A stretch of DNA of 64,000 nt. It comes from an uncultured Shewanella sp. Lineage in GTDB: Bacteria; Pseudomonadota; Gammaproteobacteria; Enterobacterales; Shewanellaceae. Under the pieces are notes generated by a model that did not search any database, had not been told where the DNA came from, and saw only the letters and a program-made list of their open reading frames with translations. Of the stretch, positions 49,678 through 62,411 are shown in pieces. The stretch lies in assembly GCA_947503555.1 (NCBI GenBank), contig CANNEE010000008.1, positions 1 through 64,000 of the forward strand, given 5' to 3'. Made by a program: the position numbers and the translations under genes. Numbering within the stretch: the stretch's first letter is position 1; every line of letters starts with the position of its first letter.

Positions 49678-50970
49678 TTGATCTCGTTAAGCCACAAGTT
49701 GGATAATTTTTCTAGTTCAGTTTTTAATGATTTATTGACTGGATTACCAACAGTCTCACTACTTGAGGCATTTGTAAAGGATGCTGGTCAGAGAAATTAT
49801 ACTGTACTTCATCTAAAGCTAAAGAAGTTTAAAAATGTTAATCAATTATATGGTCGTCGATTTGGAGACTATATTATATTTGAGTTAGCTAACAAGTTGA
49901 AGGAGTTAGAGTCAAGGTGTTTTAAGTTTATAAAGGGCTATAGCTGTGATTTCTACGTTGTTTGTAATACGACCAATGACGTGCAAGTTCGTAGTTATGT
50001 TTCTTTGATAAAACAGTGTGTAGCCAACTTCTCTAGCATTAAGAGTAAAAGTGTAAAGTTGAGCTGTACCCTGTCTGGCACTAAGGTATTTGCCCGTAAT
50101 ATTGATTTTGATTCTTTGATTAGAGAGTTGGATATTGCTTCCCAGAGTTCAGCGGGTCAAAGAGAGCTGATTACTTTTGCTACAACCCGATTGATATCAT
50201 CGTCAATCAGTGATTTAAGATTACAGCAGAAATTACTGCTAGCGATTGAGAGTAAGCTTTTTCATATTCAATACCAACCTCAAATTGATAGTCATGGTGA
50301 GCTTTGTGGTGTGGAAGCATTAGCTCGGTGGTCTGATAACGAGTTGGGTAACATTCCCGCGGATAAGTTTATTTCGATAGCGGAAAATATCGGTGTTATC
50401 AATGAGCTGGGGAAGATCATTACCGAGAAAGCTTTTCAAGAATTTGCAAACATTAGAAAATTGCTTAAAAAAGACATTAGCATATCTATTAATATATCTG
50501 TTCATCAATTGTTAGACGATGACTTTACCTTCGAGTTGATTGAGCAGTTGAATACTAATAACTTGCTTAGCTCTATGGTCACTTTAGAAATAACTGAAGG
50601 TACTAATATTTATGAGCTTGAAAAAGTTGTCGCTGTACTAGGTTATTTAAAATATATGGGGTTCACCATAGCATTAGATGACTTTGGTACTGGATATTCA
50701 TCTGTTGAGTTATTATCCATTTTACCTATCGATGAGCTTAAGGTTGACAAGTCTATCTCTAAAAAAATGCTCACAAGTGAAGAACATCTATCTATGTTAA
50801 CAGGGATATTGTCGATTGGTGCAAAGATGAAAATGCAAGTTGTAGTAGAAGGTGTAGAAAATCAAAAGCAAAGGGAGCTATTAGAGCTTTTAGGTGTTAA
50901 GGTTTTTCAGGGCTATTTATATTCTGCTGCATTAGGTAAAGATGAGTTAATAAAAACTTATCAAGGTTAA
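49678..50970 (+). CDS. c-di-GMP phosphodiesterase (EAL) with degenerate GGDEF
   Basis: The 430-residue cytoplasmic protein has no membrane segment. The N-terminal half has the GGDEF fold (LTGLPTVSLLEAF, RRFGDYIIFELANKL), but where GGDEF should stand it reads GYSCDF, so it cannot make c-di-GMP. The EAL half keeps EALARW, the DDFGTGYSS loop, the KVDKS lysine and VVEGVEN, so hydrolysis is expected. The start is TTG with AAGG seven bases upstream. Placement at the end of the tad operon suggests local c-di-GMP control of pilus-based adhesion. Confidence 0.9.
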   Translation: MISLSHKLDNFSSSVFNDLLTGLPTVSLLEAFVKDAGQRNYTVLHLKLKKFKNVNQLYGRRFGDYIIFELANKLKELESRCFKFIKGYSCDFYVVCNTTNDVQVRSYVSLIKQCVANFSSIKSKSVKLSCTLSGTKVFARNIDFDSLIRELDIASQSSAGQRELITFATTRLISSSISDLRLQQKLLLAIESKLFHIQYQPQIDSHGELCGVEALARWSDNELGNIPADKFISIAENIGVINELGKIITEKAFQEFANIRKLLKKDISISINISVHQLLDDDFTFELIEQLNTNNLLSSMVTLEITEGTNIYELEKVVAVLGYLKYMGFTIALDDFGTGYSSVELLSILPIDELKVDKSISKKMLTSEEHLSMLTGILSIGAKMKMQVVVEGVENQKQRELLELLGVKVFQGYLYSAALGKDELIKTYQG

Positions 50971-51072
50971 ATGATTACTCTTTATTTTTATCCTTTCTAA
51001 GGAGGGATGCCTGCATTTACAGTTTCGATTATTTTGAAAGTTTAAATAAGAATACCTAGAGAGTTTAATAAG

Positions 51073-52272
51073 ATGAAAATGATAGATAAAAAAATTGCAA
51101 GTGTGGTTTTCGTTGCTTCTTTATCAGCATGTGGCGGTTTAGAAGATGTAACAGTGGGTGATCTGGTTGAATCGGTGACACCTCCTGTTAATCCTCCTGT
51201 GACACCACCAGTTACTCCCCCTGAGCCGGAAGAGACCAGTGTCAAAAATTACGACAAGAATATCGTGTTACGTGGTGTTCGAGTGACAACGGAATGGATG
51301 CCTTATTCCTCTACAGATGGTTGGACGAGAGCGGTACCTAAGGGGTATAAAGAATCGGAATCATTGAAGTATTATGAGTTTGCGATTTGGGAAGAGACAA
51401 AATCGATACACTTATACGCGTTTGATAATGATTTTGATGCGGGCTATGGCCGCACTCATACACCCGAGCAGAGCATTGCATACAGAGAAGGCTATAGTGT
51501 GATGAAGTTTGATGGCTTGCCGCCGGAATCAGACTGGAAAGCTCGTAGTACCTTCCTTAGAAACAGCCTAACTGAGTTTGCGAACTACATTGTGGCGTTG
51601 CACCCCAGTGCTGGTCACCATCTGATGTACAGTGGACACGGTGCGCCAGGAGGAGGCTTGATTGAGCTACAAATACAGCCAGATGACGCTGGTGCCTTCT
51701 TAGAAAGCTGGTCAAATATGCTGGGCCGTAATTTAGGCGTGGTTGATATGGGTGGGCCTTGTAATAAGGCTGGTTATGAGGATGTCAGAAGCTTCTGTCG
51801 TTACGCCGATTATTATGTTGCATCCGACTTACCAAACGGCGGCTATAGTTTTGATCCTGACGTATCATTCAATGATATTTGGCAGGATGTGTCTCAGGAA
51901 ATTCAATATCATAATCATTTTAAAAACTCTGAAACTTTAAGAGATGTACTAAAGGGCAGCTTAGATACTCGTTATAAAGCTTATGAATATGCTAAAAAGA
52001 ATATGGCAGAGAATAAAGTAGAGCAAGCAAGCTACTTATTTGATTGCAAAGCTGTGCCAAGCTTTACTACGGCATTTGAAAAATTTGTAGAAGGTAAAAC
52101 TGATTATACTATCTCTACCGATATGCTTAGCTATTTAAAATCACACAATGCACCTCAAGAAGTGATTGATGCTTATCATAATGTTATCGATTATAAGATA
52201 GATAATAGAAGTTTCTTCCCGTGGGAAGTTGAAGCAAACGGTATGTTAATGTTATATCCATCCAATCTATAA
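51073..52272 (+). CDS. Outer-membrane lipoprotein with caspase-fold (C11/clostripain-like) cysteine peptidase domain
   Basis: The 399-residue protein has a lipobox SLSAC with Cys20 and Gly at +2, a proline spacer (repeated TPPV units) and a domain from about residue 58 to the end. His189 in MYSGHGAPGGG and Cys230 in VVDMGGPCNKAG, 41 residues apart, followed by YADYYVASDLPNGGY, resemble the His-Gly and Cys blocks and the following segment of clostripain-family peptidases. The Asp-x-x-x-x-Cys spacing is not exact for C11, so another clan CD family is possible. The domain is nearly identical to that of the next gene. Confidence 0.65.
   Translation: MKMIDKKIASVVFVASLSACGGLEDVTVGDLVESVTPPVNPPVTPPVTPPEPEETSVKNYDKNIVLRGVRVTTEWMPYSSTDGWTRAVPKGYKESESLKYYEFAIWEETKSIHLYAFDNDFDAGYGRTHTPEQSIAYREGYSVMKFDGLPPESDWKARSTFLRNSLTEFANYIVALHPSAGHHLMYSGHGAPGGGLIELQIQPDDAGAFLESWSNMLGRNLGVVDMGGPCNKAGYEDVRSFCRYADYYVASDLPNGGYSFDPDVSFNDIWQDVSQEIQYHNHFKNSETLRDVLKGSLDTRYKAYEYAKKNMAENKVEQASYLFDCKAVPSFTTAFEKFVEGKTDYTISTDMLSYLKSHNAPQEVIDAYHNVIDYKIDNRSFFPWEVEANGMLMLYPSNL
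51247..52272 (+). repeat. Duplicated peptidase-domain block, copy 1
   Basis: This block is repeated at 53907-54932 with a constant offset of 2660 and no indel. The first 590 bases differ at only about seven or eight places, nearly all silent; 51838-52010 is clearly diverged; the last 260 bases are again almost identical. Confidence 0.92.
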
Positions 52273-52457
52273 CATAATATAGGTCAGTGAGTAGAGTAGC
52301 TTGTGTAGTTTATTTAATTCTCATCTCTTATAAAAGTATTGTTGTGGTTGTTTATAGCTTTTTATTTAGTTGTTTGCATTAAGTTTATATTAAATTAGTT
52401 AATAAGTAAGATGACCTTATTTTAATAAGTCGGCATGCGGCTTGTTAAGGAGTTTTT

Positions 52458-54932
<2,475 letters not shown>

Positions 54933-54942
54933 TTAGCGAAAA

Positions 54943-54991
54943 GCAAATGGGCAGTTAATTATGTTGATTATTGTATTAACTGCCTATTTGC
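54943..54991 (+). terminator. Long hairpin terminator after the second peptidase gene
   Basis: The stem GCAAATGGGCAGTTAAT pairs with ATTAACTGCCTATTTGC (17 pairs, one G-U) over a 15-base loop, with a T-rich tail. It separates the second peptidase gene from the serpin gene, which therefore probably has its own promoter or depends on read-through. Confidence 0.75.
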
Positions 54992-55074
54992 CATTATTAG
55001 TTTTATTTAATGATAAATATCTATTAATTAACTTAAGCGATAAGTGTTTATTCATTCGTTGCTAAGGGGCTTTT

Positions 55075-57666
55075 ATGTTTAAATCTAAGCTAACTCCACT
55101 TTGTTTAGCTGGTTTAACTTTATCTTTAACTGCTTGTAGTGGAACTGAAGAGATCATTGAAGATATTGTTGAAACGCTAACCAAGAAAGAACAGTATATT
55201 CATGGTGTAGCAATTGATGGCTATTTGAGTAATGCCAAGGTTTGTCTCGATGTTAATGGTGATTTAGCCTGTACCGATGCCGATGGTGCTATTGCTATCA
55301 CTAATACCCAGGGTCAATATAAGTTGGCCGTGGGCCAAAACACACTTGATGGCAAACAAATTTTGGTACAAGCCATTGCGGGTCATACCATAGATATGGA
55401 TAGGCCGAGCGAGCCGGTTGCTGCTTCTTTTACTTATACTGGCCCTGCAAAAGATAATGCTGTTGTGAGCCCAATGTCGAGCATTATAAATGCTATCGCG
55501 GCTCAAAAAGGAGTGAGCCAAAGTCAAGCTGAACAAGAAGTTGCCGCAGCTATTGGTGTAACGAGTGACGAACTAAGCCAGGATTTTGTCAGTGCTAATA
55601 CCCAGGAGTCTAAGCAGATTCACGCACTAGCGCAGGCCTTGACCCGCTTAATGCAAGAGTTACATAAAGTTGCTGAAATTGGTGATAATAAAGCGCTATT
55701 TAATAAATTATTATCGAAAATTTCGCTGTCTGATTTAAAGGCGATTACTGATAAACCATTGCAAGCCAATGGTTCTGATGTCAACGCACTGGAAGCATTA
55801 AATAATGAAGCAGCCAATGCGATTGGTAGTTTCATTGCTGACTTTATTGCCAACTCCGCCAACAATGGTGATATTACATCAACGGTTACCCCAAAGATCA
55901 GTGACGAGCTGCAGTCAGCTTACGATGAATTTAATCGGTTGGTGAGTGCGACTAATACGGATCTCGCTAACCTACCTAATTTACAGCAAGCCTATAATGA
56001 TTCTCTGAGTGCTTATTCAACCTCGGTTAATGAGTATCAACAATGTCTGCTGCAGCTATGTAGTGAGCTTGCCAATAAGCAGCAGGCTGTGGTGTCGGCC
56101 ATCACAGAGGTTAAGGCCAAGATTGCTGCAATTCAACGGGCCGTTGTTGACATAAAGGAAAAGGTTAACCGTATTAATCTTAGCTATGGTCAACTAGTAT
56201 CAGATTTGACAAAAGCGGGCGATCTAGAAAAGGTAAAAGTGTTACTGAATCTAAGGTTAGGTGTGCTGTCTAACTTTACTTCTCAGGTGAATGAAGAGCC
56301 AACTGCACTACCTGATGTCGATGGGGATGGCGTCGTAGATGCATTAGATGCGTTCCCTAACGATAAATTTGAAAGCAAAGATGAAAATAACAATCAAGTA
56401 GGCGATAACGCTGAAGCTGTAACATCGGACTTTAATGCCTTTACGCTCGATCTGTTCAAGACACAAGCTGGGCAGTCCAATGAACAGACTATGGTGCTGT
56501 CACCCTTTAGTGTCGCTCAAGCACTTTCTATGACCTTAGCTGGCGCCAAGGAGCAGACTGCGTTAGAGTTGGGCAATGTATTGAATTTGCAACAGCAAGA
56601 GCACTTGTCAGACAGTGATAAGCTGGCTTTCTTCACCTCTGACGAACTGCTTGGTCATATTCGCTCAATGAATAATTACTTGAGCCAGAAGGACACTGCC
56701 GACACCAGCAGCTTTAAGAGTGCCAATGGCTTTTGGATGAGTCATACCTATGATGTTAAGCAAGCATATACTCAACGTCTTACTGATTACTTTACTTCAC
56801 AAGTGAAAAAGCAAGATTTTTCCGATGCGAATGCCGTAGCCAAGGATGTGAATACTTGGGTTGCGCAAAATACCAATAACGAGATTGACTCAATTATTCA
56901 GCCTAGCGACATTGATAGTCTCACTCGCGCTATTTTAGCTAATGCTGTGTACTTCAAAGCTGGGTGGGTAAGTGCCTTTGACCCTGAAATGACGAAAACG
57001 AGCGCCTTTTATAGTCAGCCCTCTGGTTTTCTCCAGCAGAAGAACCTACCTATGATGGAGCAAGTGCTACAGACTCAATATTATCAAGGGTTCATAGGTA
57101 ATGTAGGGGTGACGGCTGTCGATCTTGATTATGGTAGTGCCCAAACGGATACTCAAGCGGGTTATAGCCGTTATAGCATGACCCTTATTCTGCCTAATGT
57201 GTCCTACGAGGCATCATTGAGTAATTATCAGTTTGCTGGACAAGGTGCGCTATCGCTCGACCCATTACAGAATGCCTTAACTTGGGCAAATCTTGAGCCT
57301 TTTCTTGCTCAGTTAGATGCTGCGCTAATTTTGAAAGATACTCAGGTTAGGCTACCTAAGTTCAAAATTGAGACAGAGATCGACGGTATTGAAGTGCTAA
57401 AAGCGATGGGGGTAAAAGCACCATTTGATGCGAATGCCGACTTCTCTGGTATGTCCGATGAGGCTGTTCAAATCGACAAAATCAAGCATAAAGCTACGAT
57501 TGAAGTTGAAGAGCAAGGCACTGTGGCTTCAGGGGCAACGGCAGTTGTTGTTGGAGGGCGAAGCCTGAGTTATCCAAATGAGTTTAATGCCAATCGTCCA
57601 TTTATCTACTTAGTGCGCGATAACAAACTAAATAGCATCTTGTTCCTTGGTAAGTATTCGGGTTAG
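55075..57666 (+). CDS. Modular outer-membrane lipoprotein ending in a serpin
   Basis: The 863-residue protein has a lipobox SLTAC (Cys21), the same N-terminal scaffold as the preceding gene, a short calcium-type thrombospondin-3-like linker (DVDGDGVVDALDAFPND, about residues 413-435), and a full serpin domain from about 451 to 863. Serpin marks include VLSPFSVAQALSMTLAGA, ILANAVYFKAGW, and the C-terminal NRPFIYLVRDNKLNSILFLGKY. The hinge E813-Q-G-T-V-A-S-G-A fits inhibitory serpins; by the usual 17-residue count the scissile bond is Arg829-Ser830. It should trap a protease, perhaps Arg-specific. Confidence 0.88.
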   Translation: MFKSKLTPLCLAGLTLSLTACSGTEEIIEDIVETLTKKEQYIHGVAIDGYLSNAKVCLDVNGDLACTDADGAIAITNTQGQYKLAVGQNTLDGKQILVQAIAGHTIDMDRPSEPVAASFTYTGPAKDNAVVSPMSSIINAIAAQKGVSQSQAEQEVAAAIGVTSDELSQDFVSANTQESKQIHALAQALTRLMQELHKVAEIGDNKALFNKLLSKISLSDLKAITDKPLQANGSDVNALEALNNEAANAIGSFIADFIANSANNGDITSTVTPKISDELQSAYDEFNRLVSATNTDLANLPNLQQAYNDSLSAYSTSVNEYQQCLLQLCSELANKQQAVVSAITEVKAKIAAIQRAVVDIKEKVNRINLSYGQLVSDLTKAGDLEKVKVLLNLRLGVLSNFTSQVNEEPTALPDVDGDGVVDALDAFPNDKFESKDENNNQVGDNAEAVTSDFNAFTLDLFKTQAGQSNEQTMVLSPFSVAQALSMTLAGAKEQTALELGNVLNLQQQEHLSDSDKLAFFTSDELLGHIRSMNNYLSQKDTADTSSFKSANGFWMSHTYDVKQAYTQRLTDYFTSQVKKQDFSDANAVAKDVNTWVAQNTNNEIDSIIQPSDIDSLTRAILANAVYFKAGWVSAFDPEMTKTSAFYSQPSGFLQQKNLPMMEQVLQTQYYQGFIGNVGVTAVDLDYGSAQTDTQAGYSRYSMTLILPNVSYEASLSNYQFAGQGALSLDPLQNALTWANLEPFLAQLDAALILKDTQVRLPKFKIETEIDGIEVLKAMGVKAPFDANADFSGMSDEAVQIDKIKHKATIEVEEQGTVASGATAVVVGGRSLSYPNEFNANRPFIYLVRDNKLNSILFLGKYSG

Positions 57667-57769
57667 CTGATGAGTTCCTTGGCAAAGCAAACCTAGCTCA
57701 AGGAACCTTATCTCTATCCCATATGAATCATTGTCTAGCCCTAAGGCGACTTGACGGTTGTTCGTCACG

Positions 57770-57798
57770 CCAGTTAGCTCTCGCTAACTGGTTTTTTT
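57770..57798 (+). terminator. Terminator after the serpin gene
   Basis: The stem CCAGTTAGC/GCTAACTGG with a TCTC loop is followed by seven T. It marks the right edge of the accessory block. Confidence 0.9.
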
Positions 57799-57851
57799 AA
57801 TATCTAAGACTAGAAGGTTTGGAATTGAAGTTATAGTCATTGGGGAAAGCA

Positions 57852-58424
57852 TTAGGGCTGGCTTTGTTGCTTTCTGGCTCTAAGTTGTTTTTGCTGTACA
57901 TTGAGGCTGGCTTTTACCAATTGCTCAACGTCACTATCAAGAATTTGAATAAAACTCAGATCGATAGAGTAGCTGTTATCTTGATTTTCTTTGGTTTGGG
58001 TGACTTCGACCATGGCTAATATGGCAATTAGCTCTTCACGTATATAGAGATTGAGCTTAAATCTGTCGCCACAGGCCATAGGTTTGTCACTCAGGATACG
58101 TAAGCCGCTGCCACCAAATTGGCTGCCCTGATAACCTTGTCCCTCTTGGGTTTCTGTTTCAAGGACATGCTGCAGCACCAGGTCGATCTTGCGAGATTGC
58201 AGCTTTAGATAGTCAACAACGACTTTAGTTTCGTTGTCTAAGTGTCTAAGTTGTAGCATACAACCCGCTTCTAGGGATTTGACCTCACTCATCAACTTTA
58301 AGCCAACCGATTGCATATCAATCAGCTCCTGTTCACTCGGTAGTCTTGCTTCCTGGGGCCATGGCGTAAGGTAGGCATTAAACCTATGGGAGACACTAAA
58401 ATAAGCGTTGTCGTCGCTATGCAA
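57852..58424 (-). CDS. PilZ-like domain protein upstream of lolCDE
   Basis: The 190-residue cytoplasmic protein has no signal or membrane segment. The second half (SRKIDLVLQHV, QFGGSGLRILSDKPMACGDRFKLNLYI) resembles a PilZ domain with its S-x-x-GG-G-ϕ pattern, but the canonical RxxxR is not clear. If it binds c-di-GMP it would be a receptor near the EAL gene, but that is inference. It is divergent from lolC with 96 bases between. Confidence 0.65.
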   Translation of the reverse strand: MHSDDNAYFSVSHRFNAYLTPWPQEARLPSEQELIDMQSVGLKLMSEVKSLEAGCMLQLRHLDNETKVVVDYLKLQSRKIDLVLQHVLETETQEGQGYQGSQFGGSGLRILSDKPMACGDRFKLNLYIREELIAILAMVEVTQTKENQDNSYSIDLSFIQILDSDVEQLVKASLNVQQKQLRARKQQSQP

Positions 58425-58520
58425 GGTATTGCCTCTTGTATTTATATGGCTAATGCCCCTATTATCGTGCCCAACTTAATGATTTAGCAAGCACTGAGCA
58501 CTGGAGAAAGCTCTCACTTT

Positions 58521-59762
58521 ATGACTTTTGGATTCTCATTCTTTGTTGGCTACCGTTACTGGCGGGCTAAAAAAGCCAATGCTTTTGCTTCATTTATCAC
58601 CTTCTTTGCCGTCACAGGTATAGTATTGGGTGTTGCAGCCCTGATTATGGTGAGCTCTGTTATGAATGGCCTAGAGTCCCAGTTAAAAGGACGCATTTTA
58701 GGCGCAGTGCCACAGCTCACAGTGACGACTGATAAGCCGCTTCAAGATTGGCAGGCATTAGCTCATGAGCTACAAGCATTACCTCAAGTACAAGGTGCGG
58801 TACCTAGCGTGACAACTCAGGCAATGGCGCAGTCCTACAGTGAACTGAGCGCGGTGCAAATTTATGGTATTTTTCCCAAGCAAGAAGCCTTGCTATCTCC
58901 CATCGCCAGTCGTACCTATGCCGGTGACTTTACGGATTTGCAACCCGGTAAATATCGGGTGATTTTAGGGGCTCAATTGGCTCAAAAACTTAATGTAGCC
59001 CCCGGCGACAAGGTGCGCTTGTTAAGTGGTGATGGTGTGGTTTATTCCCCCTTAGGGCCTATGCCGAGTCAGCGAAAATTTACCGTAACAGCCCTATTTG
59101 AGATGGGCTCCCAAGTCGATGCCAATCTGGCCTATGTTCATTACAAAGATGCTAAGCGTTTGATGCGGCAAAATCCTAATGTGATTGATAGCCTGCGAGT
59201 TTATCTCACCGATCCTTTCGCTGCCGAGCAGGTGGGTGAGCAAATCAAGTTAATGTTACAACCACAAGTTGAGAGTTTAGGGCTGGTCACTGTGAGCGAC
59301 TGGCGAGCGCAATATGGTCAGCTCTTTGCAGCGGTTAGGATGGAAAAGAATATGATGTCTTTGATGTTGAGTCTGATTGTTGCAGTCGCCGCCTTTAATA
59401 TCGTTTCGGCGCTAGTCATGATGGTAGTAGATAAAACCACAGATGTGGCAGTGCTTAAGACTCAAGGTTTAAGCACCTATGGCGTTATGGGAATTTTTAT
59501 CACTCAAGGGGCGCTTAATGCCGTTATCGGGTTAATGTTGGGGGTGAGTCTAGGTGTAGTGTTAACCCTTAATCTTAATGGCATTACTAGTGCGATGGGA
59601 ATATCGATTCTAGGTGCAGGGCAGACGCTACCCATTGTGCTTGAATGGAGTCAATTGGGCGCCATTATTGTGGGGACTTTAGTCATTAGTTTCCTTGCAA
59701 CCTTATATCCAGCACTGCGCGCGGCTAAAGTGCAGCCAGCTAATGCATTGAGATACGAATAA
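58521..59762 (+). CDS. lolC: Lipoprotein-releasing system permease LolC
   Basis: The 413-residue inner-membrane protein has four membrane segments around a large periplasmic domain and an FtsX-like C-terminal part. It begins [20 protein letters not shown], the LolC/E signature. LolCDE releases outer-membrane lipoproteins to LolA. The lolC-lolD-lolE order is canonical, with ten bases to lolD. Confidence 0.94.
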   Translation: MTFGFSFFVGYRYWRAKKANAFASFITFFAVTGIVLGVAALIMVSSVMNGLESQLKGRILGAVPQLTVTTDKPLQDWQALAHELQALPQVQGAVPSVTTQAMAQSYSELSAVQIYGIFPKQEALLSPIASRTYAGDFTDLQPGKYRVILGAQLAQKLNVAPGDKVRLLSGDGVVYSPLGPMPSQRKFTVTALFEMGSQVDANLAYVHYKDAKRLMRQNPNVIDSLRVYLTDPFAAEQVGEQIKLMLQPQVESLGLVTVSDWRAQYGQLFAAVRMEKNMMSLMLSLIVAVAAFNIVSALVMMVVDKTTDVAVLKTQGLSTYGVMGIFITQGALNAVIGLMLGVSLGVVLTLNLNGITSAMGISILGAGQTLPIVLEWSQLGAIIVGTLVISFLATLYPALRAAKVQPANALRYE

Positions 59763-59772
59763 GAGAGAAGTC

Positions 59773-60459
59773 ATGTCAGAATTATTACTGCAAGTGAAGC
59801 AGGTGTGTAAAACGTATCAAGATGCGCAAGTTGAAACACAAGTGCTCAATAATGTTGATTTAGCGGTTTATAAAGGTGAGCAACTTGCCATTATTGGTAG
59901 TTCAGGCTCAGGTAAGAGTACTCTGCTGCATATTATAGGTACCTTGGATGTGCCGACATCAGGTGAAGTGCTGCTCGCAGGGCAAGACCTGTATCAATTA
60001 TCGGCGAAGCAGCAGGCAAGACTGCGTAATCAAGATTTAGGCTTTATCTATCAATTTCACCATCTGTTGCCTGAATTTAGCGCCCTTGAAAATGTTGCCA
60101 TGCCAGGGTTTATTGCTGGTGCTAATCGTGCTCAAACCTTAGAACGAGCCGAGCAGCTACTCGACAGAGTCGGGCTGAGTCATAGGTTAAATCATACCCC
60201 TGCTGAGTTGTCCGGCGGCGAGCGTCAACGAGTGGCCATTGCCAGGGCCCTAATTAACCAACCTAAGCTAGTATTGGCCGATGAGCCAACGGGAAATCTT
60301 GATGCCAAGAGTGGTGACGCCATCTATGAGCTGATCACCGAATTGGCGCAATCCTTAGGCACCGCATTTGTGGTCGTGACCCATGATCCCAAATTGGCTG
60401 CCCGGATGGATAGACAGCTCACCATGTCTGATGGCCGATTACAACAGGGTGAGAGTTAA
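59773..60459 (+). CDS. lolD: Lipoprotein-releasing system ATPase LolD
   Basis: The 228-residue ABC ATPase has Walker [10 protein letters not shown], signature [15 protein letters not shown] and Walker [13 protein letters not shown], with the HHLLPEF Q-loop region typical of LolD. GAGAGAAG lies before the ATG. It overlaps lolE by one base (TAATG). Confidence 0.96.
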   Translation: MSELLLQVKQVCKTYQDAQVETQVLNNVDLAVYKGEQLAIIGSSGSGKSTLLHIIGTLDVPTSGEVLLAGQDLYQLSAKQQARLRNQDLGFIYQFHHLLPEFSALENVAMPGFIAGANRAQTLERAEQLLDRVGLSHRLNHTPAELSGGERQRVAIARALINQPKLVLADEPTGNLDAKSGDAIYELITELAQSLGTAFVVVTHDPKLAARMDRQLTMSDGRLQQGES

Positions 60460-61736
60460 TGGAACGCTTGCTATCACTGTGGATAGGTTGGCGCTTCTAC
60501 ATGGCGCGTCAGTCAAATAGCTTCATCAGCTTTATCTCTTTTGCGTCAACCGCAGGCATTACCTTAGGTGTGTCGGTATTGATTTTAGTGCTCTCGGCCA
60601 TGAATGGTTTTGAAGAGCAATTAGAGACACGCTTGCTCGGCGTTGTGCCTCAGGCTGAGTTGGTGGGAGTTGATGCGGCCATTAATGATTGGCGCCAAAT
60701 GACAAGAGATGCTCTGGCTATTCCCGGTATTGTCGGCGCTGCGCCTTTTGTGCAGATGCAAGGCTTAGTTCAAAAACAAGGCGGCTTTCACGGCTTAAAG
60801 GTCTATGGCATTGACTCGAGCCTTGAAAATAATGTTTCTACCCTTAACGAGTTTGTTGCTTCTCAAGACTGGCAGAAGCTAGATAGTACCAGCCCGCATT
60901 ATCAAGCCAATGGTATCTTGCTAGGCAAAAGCTTAGCGCACAAGCTTGGGCTCAAGGTCGGGGATACACTAGCCTTATATTCGCCTAGTACGCAAAAACA
61001 AAATGCCAGTGGCGCAAAACGTTTGGGTAAGGCAAAGAGCCATAGATTTGTGGTTATTGGCTTATTTGAGCTTGGTGGTGAAATAGAGCAAAGTATTGCC
61101 TACGTGCCCTTGGCCTATGCGGCAAAACTGCAAGGCTTAGGTGATGGCGTCACAGGTGTGAGAATTAAGGTTGATGATGTGTTTAGCGCGCCTAGGCTTA
61201 TCCGTGAGCTGGGTTATAGCCAGCAGCAATATCTTTATATGTCAGATTGGACCCGTAGCCAAGGTCACCTTTATAACGATATTCAGCTAGTGCGTAGCAT
61301 CATGTACTTGGTGTTGGCGCTGGTGATAGCTGTTGCCTGTTTCAATATCGTTTCGACGCTAGTGATGGCGGTGAGGGATAAAGAGTCGGAAATTGCCATC
61401 TTGATGACCATGGGACTGAAACGGGCTCAAGTGATGACCATCTTTGTGTTTCAAGGTGCCCTGAACGGTCTGTTAGGGTCAATTTTGGGGGCGGTAATAG
61501 GCGTGATTTTGGCAATAAATCTTAGCAGTGTTGCATCGGCCATCGAATCCTTGTTAGGTATTCAATTTTTGTCTGGTGATATCTATTTTATCGACTTTCT
61601 CCCTTCTAAGCTGATCGTTTCGGATGTCTTTATTGTGACTGGACTAGCGTTATTGATGAGCTTATTGGCAACCCTTTATCCCGCGTGGCGAGCGAGTAAA
61701 ACTGCGCCTGCAAGAGCCTTGGCCGGTGGTGGCTAA
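60459..61736 (+). CDS. lolE: Lipoprotein-releasing system permease LolE
   Basis: The 425-residue partner of LolC has the same layout: an N-terminal membrane segment after WIGWRFYMARQSNSFISFIS, a periplasmic domain and three C-terminal segments ending YPAWRASKTAPARAL. It completes the transporter that would also sort the lipoproteins encoded in the accessory block. Confidence 0.94.
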   Translation: MERLLSLWIGWRFYMARQSNSFISFISFASTAGITLGVSVLILVLSAMNGFEEQLETRLLGVVPQAELVGVDAAINDWRQMTRDALAIPGIVGAAPFVQMQGLVQKQGGFHGLKVYGIDSSLENNVSTLNEFVASQDWQKLDSTSPHYQANGILLGKSLAHKLGLKVGDTLALYSPSTQKQNASGAKRLGKAKSHRFVVIGLFELGGEIEQSIAYVPLAYAAKLQGLGDGVTGVRIKVDDVFSAPRLIRELGYSQQQYLYMSDWTRSQGHLYNDIQLVRSIMYLVLALVIAVACFNIVSTLVMAVRDKESEIAILMTMGLKRAQVMTIFVFQGALNGLLGSILGAVIGVILAINLSSVASAIESLLGIQFLSGDIYFIDFLPSKLIVSDVFIVTGLALLMSLLATLYPAWRASKTAPARALAGGG

Positions 61737-61790
61737 AGAGATGTGGATAATGGATGTAGAGACATAATATTAACTTAGTCTGGGAGCGGA

Positions 61791-62360
61791 TTGACTGTGC
61801 GAAAAATACTAGTTTGTATGCTAATGCTCTTGCTATGCCAAGCTTGTACTAAGCGAGAGCTTGGTGGTGTAGCAACAGTGAGTGCACTATTGCTTGCAGT
61901 GCCTTTGGTTCCCTTTGCTGAAGCATATCATGTCGTTAATGACACTAAGGGTAAAGCAAAGCAGCAGCAGGAGATATGGCGAGCTCAGTTCGACCCGGTT
62001 TATGCCAAGCGAGCGGAGCTCATTGCTCTGAGAGATCCCAAGAATGATGCTGATTATTATTATGCTTCGGGAAGCATAATATTCTTTCCCAGTATGCCCA
62101 CTAGTGAGATTTATCCGGGGCTGTCCCATACTGAAACAAAAATAAATACTCAACTTAATCAAGCCCGTATCGCTCAAGATGAGACCCTGAGTGCGCTGCA
62201 ACAATTGCTGTCTGAGGACCCCTTACATACTAAAACGGCTGGATGGAAATATACCAGCGATACTCTTGACCGCTTTGAAAAACTGAGTAGGCAATATAAG
62301 ACGCAATTCAATGTGCGAATGGCCGAGCTTTCCGTTTTGCATATTCATGCGGAAAATTAA
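61791..62360 (+). CDS. Lipoprotein of unknown function
   Basis: The 189-residue protein has a signal peptide with lipobox LLCQAC and Lys/Arg after it. The mature part is mostly helical and charged (KGKAKQQQEIWRAQFDPVYAKRAEL). I do not recognise the family. The start is either TTG 61791 or GTG 61797; GGGAG upstream fits both, at four and ten bases. It may be translated after lolE, 54 bases away. Confidence 0.75.
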   Translation: MTVRKILVCMLMLLLCQACTKRELGGVATVSALLLAVPLVPFAEAYHVVNDTKGKAKQQQEIWRAQFDPVYAKRAELIALRDPKNDADYYYASGSIIFFPSMPTSEIYPGLSHTETKINTQLNQARIAQDETLSALQQLLSEDPLHTKTAGWKYTSDTLDRFEKLSRQYKTQFNVRMAELSVLHIHAEN

Positions 62361-62411
62361 TAATTATAGTCATTTCAAGTACTTATAACAAAATTAAAAC
62401 AAATGTAAATT

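Noticed and set aside
57673-57708. Inverted repeat GTTCCTTG/CAAGGAAC just after the serpin stop
   Set aside because: Long loop and no T-run; the real terminator is at 57770.
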